From positions 1 through 64,000 of the forward strand of contig NZ_BOOY01000038.1 of assembly GCF_016863475.1 (NCBI RefSeq): 64,000 nt of DNA, given 5' to 3'. The notes under the pieces were generated by a model that was not told where the DNA came from, did not search any database, and was given only the letters and a program-made list of their open reading frames with translations. This document shows, one piece after another, positions 27,738 through 36,939 of this stretch. Position numbers and translations under genes: made by a program. The number at the start of each line of letters is the position of its first letter. Positions within the stretch are counted from its first letter, which is position 1. The DNA comes from Spirilliplanes yamanashiensis. GTDB taxonomy: Bacteria; Actinomycetota; Actinomycetes; Mycobacteriales; Micromonosporaceae.

Positions 27738-29645
27738 ATGACCACGATGCTGCCCAAGGAGGCCGGCGCCGTCGGCGAGCGCGAGTCCCGCCAGGTCGCC
27801 GAGGCGGCCCGCGAGCAGGACTGGGGCAAGCCCAGCTTCGGCAAGGAAATGTTCCTCGGCCGGCTGCGCCTCGACCTGGTCGAGGCGTGGACCGACACCC
27901 CACCCCACCCGTGGCTCGCCGAGCTGCGCGCCTTCCTGGTCTCCCACGTGGACGGCCGGCAGATCGAGCGGGACGCCCGCATCCCCGACGAGGTGCTCCA
28001 GGGCCTCGCCGCGCTGGGCGCGTTCGGCATGAAGATCGACCGGAAGTACGGCGGCCTCGGCCTGTCCAACCTGGACTACTGCCGCGCCCTCGGCCTGGTC
28101 GGCTCCGTCAGCCCGGCCCTCGGCGCGCTGCTCAGCGCCCATCAGTCGATCGGCGTCCCGCAGCCGCTGAAGTCGTTCGGCAGCGAGGCGCAGAAGGCCG
28201 CGTTCCTGCCCCGGCTCGCCGCGGGCGAGATCAGCGCCTTCCTGCTCACCGAGCCCGACGTCGGCAGCGACCCGGCCCGCCTCGGCACCACCGCCGAGCC
28301 GGTCGAGGGCGGCTACCGGCTCAACGGCGTCAAGCTGTGGGCCACCAACGGCACCATCGCGACGCTGCTCGTGGTCATGGCGCGGGTGCCCGCCGCCGAG
28401 GGCCGCCGGGGCGGCATCACCGCCTTCGTGGTCGAGGGCGACTCGCCCGGCATCACCGTCGAGCGGCGCAACAGCTTCATCGGCCTGCGCGGCCTGGAGA
28501 ACAGCGTCACCCGGTTCACCGACGTGTTCGTCCCCGCCGACAACGTCATCGGCGGCGAGGGGCGCGGCCTCAAGATCGCCCTCACCACGCTCAACACCGG
28601 CCGGCTGTCGCTGCCCGCGCTGTGCGTCTCGGCCGGCAAGTGGTCGCTGCGCGTCGCCCGCGAGTGGGCCGCCGAGCGCGAGCAGTGGGGCCGGCCCGTC
28701 GGCGGCCACGAGGCCGTCGCCAAGAAGCTGTCGTTCATCGCCGCCACCACGTACGCGATGGAGACCATGCTCGACCTGTGCTGCCGGCTCGCCGACGACG
28801 AGCGCAACGACATCCGCATCGAGGCCGCCCTCGTCAAGCTGCACGCCAGCGAGATGGCCTGGCAGATCGCCGACGAGCTGGTCCAGATCCGCGGCGGCCG
28901 CGGCTACGAGACCGCCGACAGCCTCGAGGCCCGCGGCGAGCGGCCGATCGGCGTCGAGCAGGTGCTGCGCGACCTGCGCATCAACCGCATCTTCGAGGGC
29001 TCGACCGAGATCATGCACCTGCTCATCGCCCGCGAGGCCGTGGACGCCCACCTGTCCGTCGCCGGCGACATCATCGACCCGGACGCCACCCTCGCCGCCA
29101 AGGCCCGCGCCGGCGCGGCCGCCTCCGCGTTCTACGCCCGCTGGCTGCCCACCCTCACCGTCGGCCAGGGCCAGAACCCGGTCGCGTTCGGCGACTACGG
29201 CCCGCTGGCCGCGCACCTGCGCTACGTCGAGCGCGCGTCGCGCAAGCTGGCCCGCTCGACGTTCTACGCCATGTCCCGGTGGCAGGCGAAGATGGAGCGC
29301 AAGCAGGCCTTCCTCGGCCGGGTCGTCGACATCGGCGCCGAGCTGTTCGCCATGAGCGCCGTCTGCGTCCGCGCCCACACCGAGCACCGCCCCGAGGGCG
29401 TCGAGCTGGCCGACCTGTACTGCCGGCAGGCCGTGCGGCGGTGCGAGGAGCTGTTCCGCGCCCTGTGGGAGAACACCGACCGGGTCGACGGCGCGGCCGC
29501 CAAGCGGATCCTCGCCGGCCGCTACGCCTTCCTGGAGGAGGGCATCGTGCCGCCGCCGACGGAGGGCGCCTGGGTCGCCGCGTGGCAGCCGGGCCCCTCG
29601 ACGGCCGAGGACGTCCGGCGCCGGGTGCCCCCGCCGCCGGGCTGA
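27738..29645 (+). CDS. acyl-CoA dehydrogenase, long form
   Basis: The 635-residue FAD enzyme of beta-oxidation has the N-terminal helical domain, FLLTEPDVGSDPARL (flavin-binding), LRGLENSVTRF, QWGRPVGGHEAVAKKL, QIRGGRGYET and RIFEGSTEIMHL. Glu420 in FEGS is in the position of the catalytic base of MCAD-type enzymes. About 200 extra C-terminal residues make it resemble VLCAD-like or FadE long forms. No operon partner is visible; chain-length preference cannot be inferred. Confidence 0.92.
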   Translation: MTTMLPKEAGAVGERESRQVAEAAREQDWGKPSFGKEMFLGRLRLDLVEAWTDTPPHPWLAELRAFLVSHVDGRQIERDARIPDEVLQGLAALGAFGMKIDRKYGGLGLSNLDYCRALGLVGSVSPALGALLSAHQSIGVPQPLKSFGSEAQKAAFLPRLAAGEISAFLLTEPDVGSDPARLGTTAEPVEGGYRLNGVKLWATNGTIATLLVVMARVPAAEGRRGGITAFVVEGDSPGITVERRNSFIGLRGLENSVTRFTDVFVPADNVIGGEGRGLKIALTTLNTGRLSLPALCVSAGKWSLRVAREWAAEREQWGRPVGGHEAVAKKLSFIAATTYAMETMLDLCCRLADDERNDIRIEAALVKLHASEMAWQIADELVQIRGGRGYETADSLEARGERPIGVEQVLRDLRINRIFEGSTEIMHLLIAREAVDAHLSVAGDIIDPDATLAAKARAGAAASAFYARWLPTLTVGQGQNPVAFGDYGPLAAHLRYVERASRKLARSTFYAMSRWQAKMERKQAFLGRVVDIGAELFAMSAVCVRAHTEHRPEGVELADLYCRQAVRRCEELFRALWENTDRVDGAAAKRILAGRYAFLEEGIVPPPTEGAWVAAWQPGPSTAEDVRRRVPPPPG

Positions 29646-29649
29646 CGGC

Positions 29650-30075
29650 TCACGGGGCGGGGAACGTCGCCCAGACGTGCTTGACCTCGGCGGCCGCGTA
29701 CCAGGCGACGTCGAGCGACAGCTCGCGGGCGAACAGCAGGCCCAGGCCGCCCTGGCCGGGCGCCCGCCCCTCGGCGAAGTCCGGCGGGTTGCCCGGGTCG
29801 TGGTCGGTGACGTCGAGGATGAAGCGGTCGCCGTCGCGCAGCAGCCGCACCACGGTCGGCGGCAGGCCGTGCCGCAGGGCGTTGGTGGCCAGTTCGGTGG
29901 CGACGACGGCGACCTTCTCCGGCACCTCGTCCAGCTGGGCCTCCTGCCCGGCCCCGCCGGTGATGGACCGGTGCAGGGCCGCCCGGAGGGTGGTCAATTG
30001 CGCCGAACTGTCCAGCGTCCACTCGTCCAGCACGGTGCAGCCGTCGGGCAGCGGAGCGGAGCGCATGGTGTCCAT
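29650..30075 (-). CDS. histidine kinase-like ATPase (RsbW-type anti-sigma fold)
   Basis: The 141-residue stand-alone HATPase_c_2 domain has the N box VVATELATNALRHG, the G1 box VTDHDPGNPP and the G2 box GQGGLGLLFAREL. Such proteins in actinobacteria act as anti-sigma kinases or partners of SpoIIE-type phosphatases. No sigma factor or antagonist lies beside it. ATG 30075, or ATG 30066 which has better conservation distance. It is the last gene downstream of the zinc operon, after a 48-base gap. Confidence 0.85.
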   Translation of the reverse strand: MDTMRSAPLPDGCTVLDEWTLDSSAQLTTLRAALHRSITGGAGQEAQLDEVPEKVAVVATELATNALRHGLPPTVVRLLRDGDRFILDVTDHDPGNPPDFAEGRAPGQGGLGLLFARELSLDVAWYAAAEVKHVWATFPAP

Positions 30076-30123
30076 GCCGGACTCCCTTGCCCGATCATCG
30101 CCGCCGTGAACCGTCGCCGCCGG

Positions 30124-30732
30124 TCACCGTCGGGTGGCGCGCAGCCCGAGGTCGCGCAGCTCCAGGTCGGCCAGGGCCGTGACGGTGGCCGGGTCGCCGC
30201 GGCGCCACGACTCGGCCACGTCCGGGCCGAGCCGGGCCAGCTGGTCGAGCGGCCGGGTGGCGAGGGCGCGCAGCGCCAGCAGGTCGGTGCCGGCGGGCCG
30301 GGTGGCGACGGCCGACGCGACGGCGGCGCGGCGCATCCAGCGCAGGCGCCGCGGCAGCCAGCCGAACAGCACCAGGCCGATCGGGAACGCCACCAGGCCC
30401 ACCGCCACCGCGATCGCCAGGTCGGCCACGAACTCCTGCTGGTCGCGGCCGGCGCCCGCCAGTGAGCGGGCGGCGTCGGCGGCGCGGGTGAACGGCGCGG
30501 TCAGCTCGTCGCCGACCAGCGGCACCCGGCCGACCTTGCCGCCGGCGTCGGCGAGCCCGTCGGCGATGCCCGTGCCCGCGCCCTCCAGCTTCTGCCCCGG
30601 CACGGCCAGCTTCTCCACCAGGTCGTGCAGGTACAGGGCGACGCGGACCCACGCGTACACCCACAGGATCATGAACAGGTCGGTGGCGACTTGGCGCAGG
30701 ACGGTGGGCAGCCGATCGGCATAGATCCTCAC
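30124..30732 (-). CDS. hypothetical membrane protein
   Basis: The 202-residue product has a first hydrophobic segment near DLFMILWVYAWVRVALYL, a Gly/Ala-rich extracytoplasmic stretch (about 50-95) and a second segment (LAIAVAVGLVAFPIGLVLFGWL), then a basic cytoplasmic C-terminus. It is common in actinobacteria as an uncharacterised protein. It starts 21 bases after zur, so it may be co-transcribed with the zinc operon; a direct role in zinc is not indicated. Confidence 0.7.
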   Translation of the reverse strand: MRIYADRLPTVLRQVATDLFMILWVYAWVRVALYLHDLVEKLAVPGQKLEGAGTGIADGLADAGGKVGRVPLVGDELTAPFTRAADAARSLAGAGRDQQEFVADLAIAVAVGLVAFPIGLVLFGWLPRRLRWMRRAAVASAVATRPAGTDLLALRALATRPLDQLARLGPDVAESWRRGDPATVTALADLELRDLGLRATRR

Positions 30733-30753
30733 CGCGCCAGCGTGCCAGGTGGG

Positions 30754-31161
30754 CTACCGCTTCGCCGCGCAGGACGGGCAGGTGCCGAAGATCTCCATGG
30801 TGTGCGACACGTCGGCGTAGCCGTGCCGGGCGGCGACCTTCTCCGCCCACGACTCGACGGCCGGGCCCTCCACCTCGACGGTGTTGCCGCACGAGCGGCA
30901 CACGAGATGGTGGTGGTGGCCCTGGCTGCACCGGCGGTAGAGGTGCTCGCCGCCGGGCGGGCGCATGACGTCGATCTCGCCCGCGTCGGCGAGGCCCTGC
31001 AGCGTCCGGTAGACGGTGGTCAGGCCGACGCGCTCGCCGCGGTCGCGCAGCATGGCGTGCAGCTCCTGGGCGCTGTGGAAGCCCTCGGTGCTGGCCAGCA
31101 GGGCGCTGACCGCGGTGCGCTGCCGCGTGGTGCGGACGGCGGTGTCGGACTCGGACGTCAT
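30754..31161 (-). CDS. zur: zinc uptake regulator Zur (Fur family)
   Basis: The 135-residue repressor has the Fur winged helix (VGLTTVYRTLQGLADAGEI, residues 45-63), the HHHH cluster at 82-85 and two CxxC pairs (Cys88/91, Cys128/131) for the structural zinc. Zinc-loaded Zur represses uptake genes. The Zur box at 34071-34085 upstream of znuA is its likely target, so it sits in its own regulon. ATG 31161 overlaps the smtB stop by four bases, as in the mycobacterial smtB-zur operon. Confidence 0.93.
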   Translation of the reverse strand: MTSESDTAVRTTRQRTAVSALLASTEGFHSAQELHAMLRDRGERVGLTTVYRTLQGLADAGEIDVMRPPGGEHLYRRCSQGHHHHLVCRSCGNTVEVEGPAVESWAEKVAARHGYADVSHTMEIFGTCPSCAAKR

Positions 31162-31466
31162 GGGCGGGCCTCCCGGGCGTGGCTGACCGCGTCGGCGACG
31201 ATGTGCGCCACGTGCTCGTCGACCAGCGTGTACGCGATCTCCCGGCCCCGCCGCGCGCCGCGCACGACGCCCGCCCCGCGCAGGACGCGCAGGTGCTGGG
31301 AGACGAGCGGCTGCGGGGCGCCGAGCTTTTCGACGAGCTCGTGCACGCAGCGCTCGCCGGCGCCGAGCTCCGCGACGATGGCGACGCGGATCGGCGCGGA
31401 CAGGGCGCGCAGCAGCTCGCCGGCCGCCTCGTACGCCTCGTAGCCGGTCGTCGTCACGGGTGCCAC
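31158..31466 (-). CDS. smtB: ArsR/SmtB family zinc-sensing repressor
   Basis: The 102-residue winged-helix repressor has PQPLVSQHLRVLRGAGVV as recognition helix. The alpha-5 zinc site is intact: Asp83, His85, His96 and Glu99 give the exact D-x-H-x10-H-x2-E pattern of SmtB and CzrA. Such proteins leave DNA when zinc is high. Position just before zur matches mycobacteria, where SmtB represses zur under zinc shortage. Only 14 bases separate it from znuB, so it is part of the uptake operon. Confidence 0.92.
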   Translation of the reverse strand: MAPVTTTGYEAYEAAGELLRALSAPIRVAIVAELGAGERCVHELVEKLGAPQPLVSQHLRVLRGAGVVRGARRGREIAYTLVDEHVAHIVADAVSHAREARP

Positions 31467-31480
31467 CGTACCGCCGCGGA

Positions 31481-32350
31481 TCAGCGCTGCAGCACCACCT
31501 CGGGCGGTTCGGGCTGGGGGCTGTCGGCGCGCGGGCGGCGCCGGGTGGCCCGGCGCAGCGCCGCCGCGACGGTGATGCCGAGGAAGACGGCGATGGCCAC
31601 CATGACGATGGTGGCGCCCGGTGCGGTGTCGGCCTCGGCGGCCACGACGACGCCCGCGCCGGCGGCGAGCACGCCGATGGCCATGGCCGCGTGCATGGTG
31701 CTGCGGAAGCCGCGGGTGACCTGCTGGGCGGCCGCCACGGGCACCACCATGAGCGCGCTGACCAGCAGCAGGCCGACGGTGCGCATGGCGATGGTGACGG
31801 TGACGGCGGTGGTGACGGCGAGCAGGACGTTGAGCGCGCGCACCGGCAGGCCGGAGACCCGCGCGTACTCCTCGTCGTGGCAGATCGCGAACAGCGCCGG
31901 CCGCAGCGCCAGCATCGCCGCGACGACGACCGCGCCCAGCACGGCGATGACCGCCAGGTCGTCCGACGAGGTGGTGCTCAGCGAGCCGAACAGGAACTGC
32001 AGCAGGTTGGTGCCGGTGCCGCCGGACAGGTTGACCAGCAGCACGCCGCCGGCGATGCCGCCGTAGAACAGCAGGGCCAGCGCCAGGTCGCCGGAGGTGC
32101 GGCCGCGCTCGCGGACCAGCTCGACGCCGACCGCGCCGAGCGCGGCGACGACGACGGCGGTCAGCACCGGCGACTGGTCGAACAGCAGCCCGACGCCGAC
32201 GCCGGTGAGCGCCACGTGGCCGATGCCGTCGCCGATCAGGGCCAGCCGGCGCTGCACCAGGTACGTGCCGAGCGTGGGCGCGGCGAGGCCGATGACGACG
32301 GCGCCGGCGAGGGCGCGCAGGAAGATGTCGCTGGCGAACAGGTCGGTCAC
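31481..32350 (-). CDS. znuB: zinc ABC transporter permease ZnuB
   Basis: The 289-residue ABC-3 family permease has about eight hydrophobic segments. LIGDGIGHVALTGVGVGLL and VRTVGLLLVSALMVVPVAAA-like motifs are typical, and the DEEYARVSGLPV loop contacts the ATPase. It moves Zn2+ delivered by ZnuA. GTG 32350 overlaps the znuC stop (GTGA). The context with znuA, znuC and two zinc sensors makes zinc the probable metal rather than manganese. Confidence 0.92.
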   Translation of the reverse strand: MTDLFASDIFLRALAGAVVIGLAAPTLGTYLVQRRLALIGDGIGHVALTGVGVGLLFDQSPVLTAVVVAALGAVGVELVRERGRTSGDLALALLFYGGIAGGVLLVNLSGGTGTNLLQFLFGSLSTTSSDDLAVIAVLGAVVVAAMLALRPALFAICHDEEYARVSGLPVRALNVLLAVTTAVTVTIAMRTVGLLLVSALMVVPVAAAQQVTRGFRSTMHAAMAIGVLAAGAGVVVAAEADTAPGATIVMVAIAVFLGITVAAALRRATRRRPRADSPQPEPPEVVLQR

Positions 32351-33123
32351 GACTGCCACATCCCCAGCGGCGTGCCCAGCGGCTCGGCGGCGTGCGGGTG
32401 GACGTGGTCGTGGCCCGGGTCGGCGTGGAAGCCGGCCGGTTCGGGGCAGGCGCCGTCGTGGGCGATGCCGCCGTGGTGCACGACGATGGCGCGGGTGATG
32501 ACCGGGCGCAGCGGGCCCAGCTCGTGCGCGACCAGCAGGACGGTGCCGCCGCCGGCGACGAAGCCGCGCAGCGCGTCGGCGAAGGCGTCCTGGCTGGCGG
32601 CGTCGACCCCGGCGGTGGGCTCGTCGAGGACGAGCAGGTCGGGCTGCCCGGCCAGCGCGCGGGCGATCAGGGCGCGCTGCTGCTGGCCGCCGGACAGGGT
32701 GGTGACCGGGTCGCCGGCCCGGTCGGCGAGCCCGACGGCGGCGATCGCGGCGGCGACGGCGGCGCGGTCGGCGGCGCGCGGCGGCCGGAACGGGCCGCGG
32801 CGGGCGAGCCGGCCGGCGGCGACCACCTCGGCGACCGTGGCGGGCACGCCGCTGCCGGCGCCGAGGCGCTGCGGCACGTAGCCGATGCGCTGCCACTGCC
32901 GGAACCGGCGCAGCGGCTCGCCGAACAGCTCGACGCTGCCCGCGGCGAGCGGCACCAGGCCGAGGACGGCACGCACCAGGGTGGACTTGCCGGAGCCGTT
33001 GGCGCCGAGGATGGCGACGACCTCGCCCGCGTCCACGGGGAGGTCGACGCCCTGCAGCACCGCCCGGCCCTCGTACGCGACGTGGGCCGAGCGGACTCGT
33101 ACGACGGGAACTGTCACGAACAT
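32347..33123 (-). CDS. znuC: zinc ABC transporter ATP-binding protein ZnuC
   Basis: The 258-residue ATPase has Walker A GANGSGKST, signature LSGGQQQRALIARAL and Walker B LLVLDEPTAGVD. The C-terminus is His-rich (FHADPGHDHVHPHAAEP), which may bind zinc and sense or buffer it (inference). ATG 33123 overlaps the end of znuA by ten bases. Confidence 0.93.
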   Translation of the reverse strand: MFVTVPVVRVRSAHVAYEGRAVLQGVDLPVDAGEVVAILGANGSGKSTLVRAVLGLVPLAAGSVELFGEPLRRFRQWQRIGYVPQRLGAGSGVPATVAEVVAAGRLARRGPFRPPRAADRAAVAAAIAAVGLADRAGDPVTTLSGGQQQRALIARALAGQPDLLVLDEPTAGVDAASQDAFADALRGFVAGGGTVLLVAHELGPLRPVITRAIVVHHGGIAHDGACPEPAGFHADPGHDHVHPHAAEPLGTPLGMWQS

Positions 33124-34049
33124 CCCAACGCGGACTTCAGGGTGGACAGGTTGGTGCGCATCACCGAAAGGTAGTCGCCCGCCGCACCGGGCTGCAGACC
33201 CTCCAGCGGGTCGAGCACGGCCGTCCGGGCGCCGACCTTGTCGGCGATGGTCTTCGCGACGTCGGGGCTGACGAGCGTCTCGAAGAAGATCGTGGTGGCG
33301 CCGTGCTCGCGCGCCTCCCCGGCGACCGTGGTGAGGCGCTGGATCGACGGCTCGGACTCCGGCGACAGGCCCGTGATGGCGACCTGCTCCAGCTGGTAGC
33401 GGGCGGCGAGGTAGCCGAACGCGGCGTGGCTGGTGACGATCTCGCGCCGCTCGCAGGTCTTCAGCCCGGCGGTGAACTCGCCGTCGAGCGTGGTCAGGTC
33501 GGCGCGCAGCGCGCGGGCGCGGCCGGCGAAGTCCTGGCTGCCGTCGACCTCGGCGAGCCGCTTGGCCAGGGCGTCGCCGACGTCGGCGAGCCGGGCCGGG
33601 TCGAGCCAGAGGTGCGGGTCGGGGCCGGCCTCCTCCTCGGCGTGCGCCTCCTCGCCCGCGGCCTCGCCCTCGTGCTCGTGGCCGCCGGCGGCCGCGTCGA
33701 GCAGCGGGGCGACGGCGGCGGCGTCGAACGCGTGGTCGGCCGCCTGGCCCTCGACGGCCTCGTCGACCGCGGGCTGGAAGCCGCGCAGGTAGACCACCAG
33801 GTCGGCGTCGGCGACCTGGGAGACCTGGTTGAGCGTCAGTTCGAGGTCGTGCGGCTCGGCGCCGGGCTTGGCCAGGCCGGTGACCGTGACGGCGTCACCG
33901 CCGATGCGCTTTGCGAGGTACTCCAGGGGGTAGAACGCGGCCACGACGGCGAGCTTGTCGTCGGCCCGGGCGGGCTCGCTGCCGCCGCAGGCGGTGGTGG
34001 TCAGGGCGAGACCGGCCGCGGCCAGGAGGGCGGTGCAACGCTTCAGCAT
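33114..34049 (-). CDS. znuA: zinc-binding lipoprotein ZnuA
   Basis: The 311-residue cluster A-I solute-binding lipoprotein has a signal peptide with Cys21 after LALTTTA, then FYPLEYLAKRIGG, GAEPHDLELT (first metal His), an acidic His-containing loop (about 120-145, GGHEHEGEAAGEEAHAEEE), DPHLWLDP (second His) and SHAAFGYLA (third His). The His/Glu loop is characteristic of zinc rather than manganese proteins. I chose ATG 34049; an ATG three codons upstream is also in frame. First gene of the Zur-controlled operon. Confidence 0.93.
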   Translation of the reverse strand: MLKRCTALLAAAGLALTTTACGGSEPARADDKLAVVAAFYPLEYLAKRIGGDAVTVTGLAKPGAEPHDLELTLNQVSQVADADLVVYLRGFQPAVDEAVEGQAADHAFDAAAVAPLLDAAAGGHEHEGEAAGEEAHAEEEAGPDPHLWLDPARLADVGDALAKRLAEVDGSQDFAGRARALRADLTTLDGEFTAGLKTCERREIVTSHAAFGYLAARYQLEQVAITGLSPESEPSIQRLTTVAGEAREHGATTIFFETLVSPDVAKTIADKVGARTAVLDPLEGLQPGAAGDYLSVMRTNLSTLKSALGCS

Positions 34050-34070
34050 GCCGCCCACTCTCCGCCGAGT

Positions 34071-34085
34071 TGAGAATGATTGTCA
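34071..34085 (-). promoter_or_regulatory. Zur box upstream of znuA
   Basis: TGAGAATGATTGTCA is a 7-1-7 palindrome with six of seven pairs matching, very close to the actinobacterial Zur consensus TGAAAATGATTTTCA. It lies 22 bases before the znuA ATG. On the minus strand TTGACA (34086-34081) overlaps it and may be the -35, so bound Zur would block RNA polymerase. Confidence 0.88.
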
Positions 34086-34101
34086 AAAGCGCATGAGTGC
34101 A

Positions 34102-34353
34102 TCAGCCGACGATCTTGGCCACCGCGACCGCCGCCAGCAGCGCCAGGATCGCCACCCGCAGCACCCGGGTGCGCGCCGGCTGCACCCGCCAGGTGAGCGA
34201 CGACACGTAGGCCAGGCCGCCGACCAGCAGCAACAGCACCGCCGCGCCCACGATGCCCGGCAGGAACAGGCCCGCCAGCACCAGCACCAGGGCCGCGACG
34301 AACGCCGCCAGCGGCTTCACCCGCGCCAGCCGCTCCGGCAACGGTGCACTCAC
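34102..34353 (-). CDS. small membrane protein (DUF6703-like)
   Basis: The 83-residue product has three hydrophobic segments (PLAAFVAALVLVLAGLFLPG, VGAAVLLLLVGGLAYV, VLRVAILALLAAVAVAKIVG) separated by short basic loops. It resembles the small actinobacterial DUF6703 proteins, but the match is by general pattern only. GTG 34353 follows GGAG. It is divergent from the monooxygenase gene and ends before the Zur box. Confidence 0.65.
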   Translation of the reverse strand: MSAPLPERLARVKPLAAFVAALVLVLAGLFLPGIVGAAVLLLLVGGLAYVSSLTWRVQPARTRVLRVAILALLAAVAVAKIVG

Positions 34354-34374
34354 AGCGTCAACTCCCGTCGTCCG

Positions 34375-34380
34375 TAGGCT
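34375..34380 (+). promoter_or_regulatory. -10 element TAGGCT, leaderless-type
   Basis: TAGGCT, six bases (GAGCCC), then ATG 34387. The same hexamer and spacing recur 381 bases downstream at the next gene. Confidence 0.6.
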
Positions 34381-34386
34381 GAGCCC

Positions 34387-34758
34387 ATGCTGGTGCTCAA
34401 CCGCTTCGCCATTCAACCGGATGCGGCCGACAGTTTCGTCGAGCGCGCCCACGCCGCCCTCACCGCCCTGGCCGCGCGGCCCGGCTACCGGTCCGGGCGG
34501 CTCACCCGCGCGCTCGACGAGCCGACCGCCTGGACCCTCGTCACCGAGTGGGAGTCCGTCGGCACCTACCGCCGGGCGCTCGGCGCCTTCGACGTCAAGG
34601 TGCACGCCACCCCGCTGCTCGCCCAGTGCCTCGACGAGCCGTCCGCGTTCGAGACCCTCGCCGAGGCCGCGCCCGGCGGTGCGGTCGTCGTGACCGCCAG
34701 CGACCGCGCCCCGGCCCCGTGGGAGCAGGGGCACATCGCGGCGGCGGACCCGCACTAG
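34387..34758 (+). CDS. antibiotic biosynthesis monooxygenase (ABM) family protein
   Basis: The 123-residue protein has the ferredoxin-like ABM fold: LVLNRFAIQPDAADSFVERA at the start, PGYRSGRLTRALDEP and WTLVTEWESVGTYRRAL in the middle. Members include heme-degrading and quinol monooxygenases, but many have no known substrate. Heme-ligand residues cannot be assigned. ATG 34387 is preceded by a leaderless-type -10. Confidence 0.82.
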   Translation: MLVLNRFAIQPDAADSFVERAHAALTALAARPGYRSGRLTRALDEPTAWTLVTEWESVGTYRRALGAFDVKVHATPLLAQCLDEPSAFETLAEAAPGGAVVVTASDRAPAPWEQGHIAAADPH

Positions 34759-34761
34759 GCT
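34756..34761 (+). promoter_or_regulatory. -10 element TAGGCT, leaderless-type
   Basis: TAGGCT overlaps the stop codon (TAG) of the ABM gene and is six bases (GGAACC) before ATG 34768. One short sequence therefore serves as stop codon and promoter. Confidence 0.6.
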
Positions 34762-34767
34762 GGAACC

Positions 34768-35271
34768 ATGAGCGATCACGCCGCGCCCACGCGCGAGGTG
34801 CCGGCCGGCCCCGGCGTGGTCCCGCCGTTCCCCGCGCCGCCCACCGAGGGCCGCAGCGTGCGGCTCTGGGCCGGGCTCGGCATCGGCGCGCTCGTCGCCC
34901 TGCTGTGCTGCGGCGGCGGCACCGTCGCCGCCGTCGGCCTCGTCGCCAGCTCCCAGGCCGCCATCCAGGAACGCCTCGACGCCAACGTCGGCGACTACTT
35001 CGACGCCGTCCGCGACGAGCGCTGGGGCGAGGCGTACGGGCTGCTCTGCGACGAGGCGCAGGACGCCGAGTCGCCCGCCGAGTTCGCCGCCCGCGTCGCC
35101 GAGGACGCACCCATCCGCTCGTACGAGGTGGGCTCCATCCCGCTCACCGCCGAGGAGCTGATGGTGCCCGTCGAGGTGGTGCGCGCCGACGGCACCACCG
35201 CCACCCTCGACGTCCGCCTCGACCAGGACCCCTCGACGGGCGACTTCTTGGTCTGCGGCGTCGAGGGGTAA
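34768..35271 (+). CDS. hypothetical membrane-anchored protein
   Basis: The 167-residue product has a Pro-rich cytoplasmic N-terminus (1-27), one membrane segment with CCGGG inside (WAGLGIGALVALLCC, about 31-55), and an extracytoplasmic NTF2/DUF4878-like domain: YFDAVRDERWGEAYGLLCDEAQ then a beta-rich part ending FLVCGVEG. Two cysteines there could pair. Function unknown. Starts with its own leaderless-type promoter and precedes glyS by 110 bases. Confidence 0.7.
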   Translation: MSDHAAPTREVPAGPGVVPPFPAPPTEGRSVRLWAGLGIGALVALLCCGGGTVAAVGLVASSQAAIQERLDANVGDYFDAVRDERWGEAYGLLCDEAQDAESPAEFAARVAEDAPIRSYEVGSIPLTAEELMVPVEVVRADGTTATLDVRLDQDPSTGDFLVCGVEG

Positions 35272-35381
35272 TGTCCTGGCTTCGGCACCGCGGGTAACCG
35301 GGGCGCCGGACGGGCCGTTGAGAGCTCGACCCATCCGCACACACTCACGCCGACCGCCAGCCGGCGTAGGAGGACACCACC

Positions 35382-36761
<1,380 letters not shown>

Positions 36762-36768
36762 ATTGGTG

Positions 36769-36787
36769 GGCCGAGCGGAGCTCGGCC
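36769..36787 (+). terminator. hairpin directly after glyS
   Basis: GGCCGAGC-GGA-GCTCGGCC: a perfect 8-base stem with a 3-base loop, seven bases after the glyS stop. There is no T tract, but actinobacterial terminators often lack one. It abuts the larger hairpin at 36789. Confidence 0.6.
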
Positions 36788-36788
36788 G

Positions 36789-36884
36789 GCATTTCGCCCC
36801 GGGGAGCCGATGAGCAGAGCACCGACAAGCACCACGGCTTCGCCTCGTGCTTCTCGGCACTCTGCTCATCGGCGGGCGAAATGC
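36789..36884. repeat. long compound inverted repeat between glyS and dusB
   Basis: GCATTTCGCCC (36789-36799) pairs with GGGCGAAATGC (36874-36884). CCGATGAGCAGAG (36807-36819) pairs with its exact complement at 36860-36872. CCGA and AAGCAC inside pair with TCGG and GTGCTT, and the apex contains GGCTTCGCC. A 7-base bulge sits on the left arm only. The folded structure spans 96 bases and its arms are much less GC-rich than the surroundings. It could be a mobile palindromic unit, a processed RNA or a leader of dusB; no transposase is present. Confidence 0.75.
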
Positions 36885-36939
36885 GACTCTGGTCGCGGCC
36901 CCTACATGCCAGGACGGAGGGCGTGTCATTCTCGTTGAC

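Noticed and set aside
36770-36900. Open frames on both strands through the glyS-dusB hairpin
   Set aside because: The peptides mirror each other because of the palindrome and have no homology; treated as non-coding structure.
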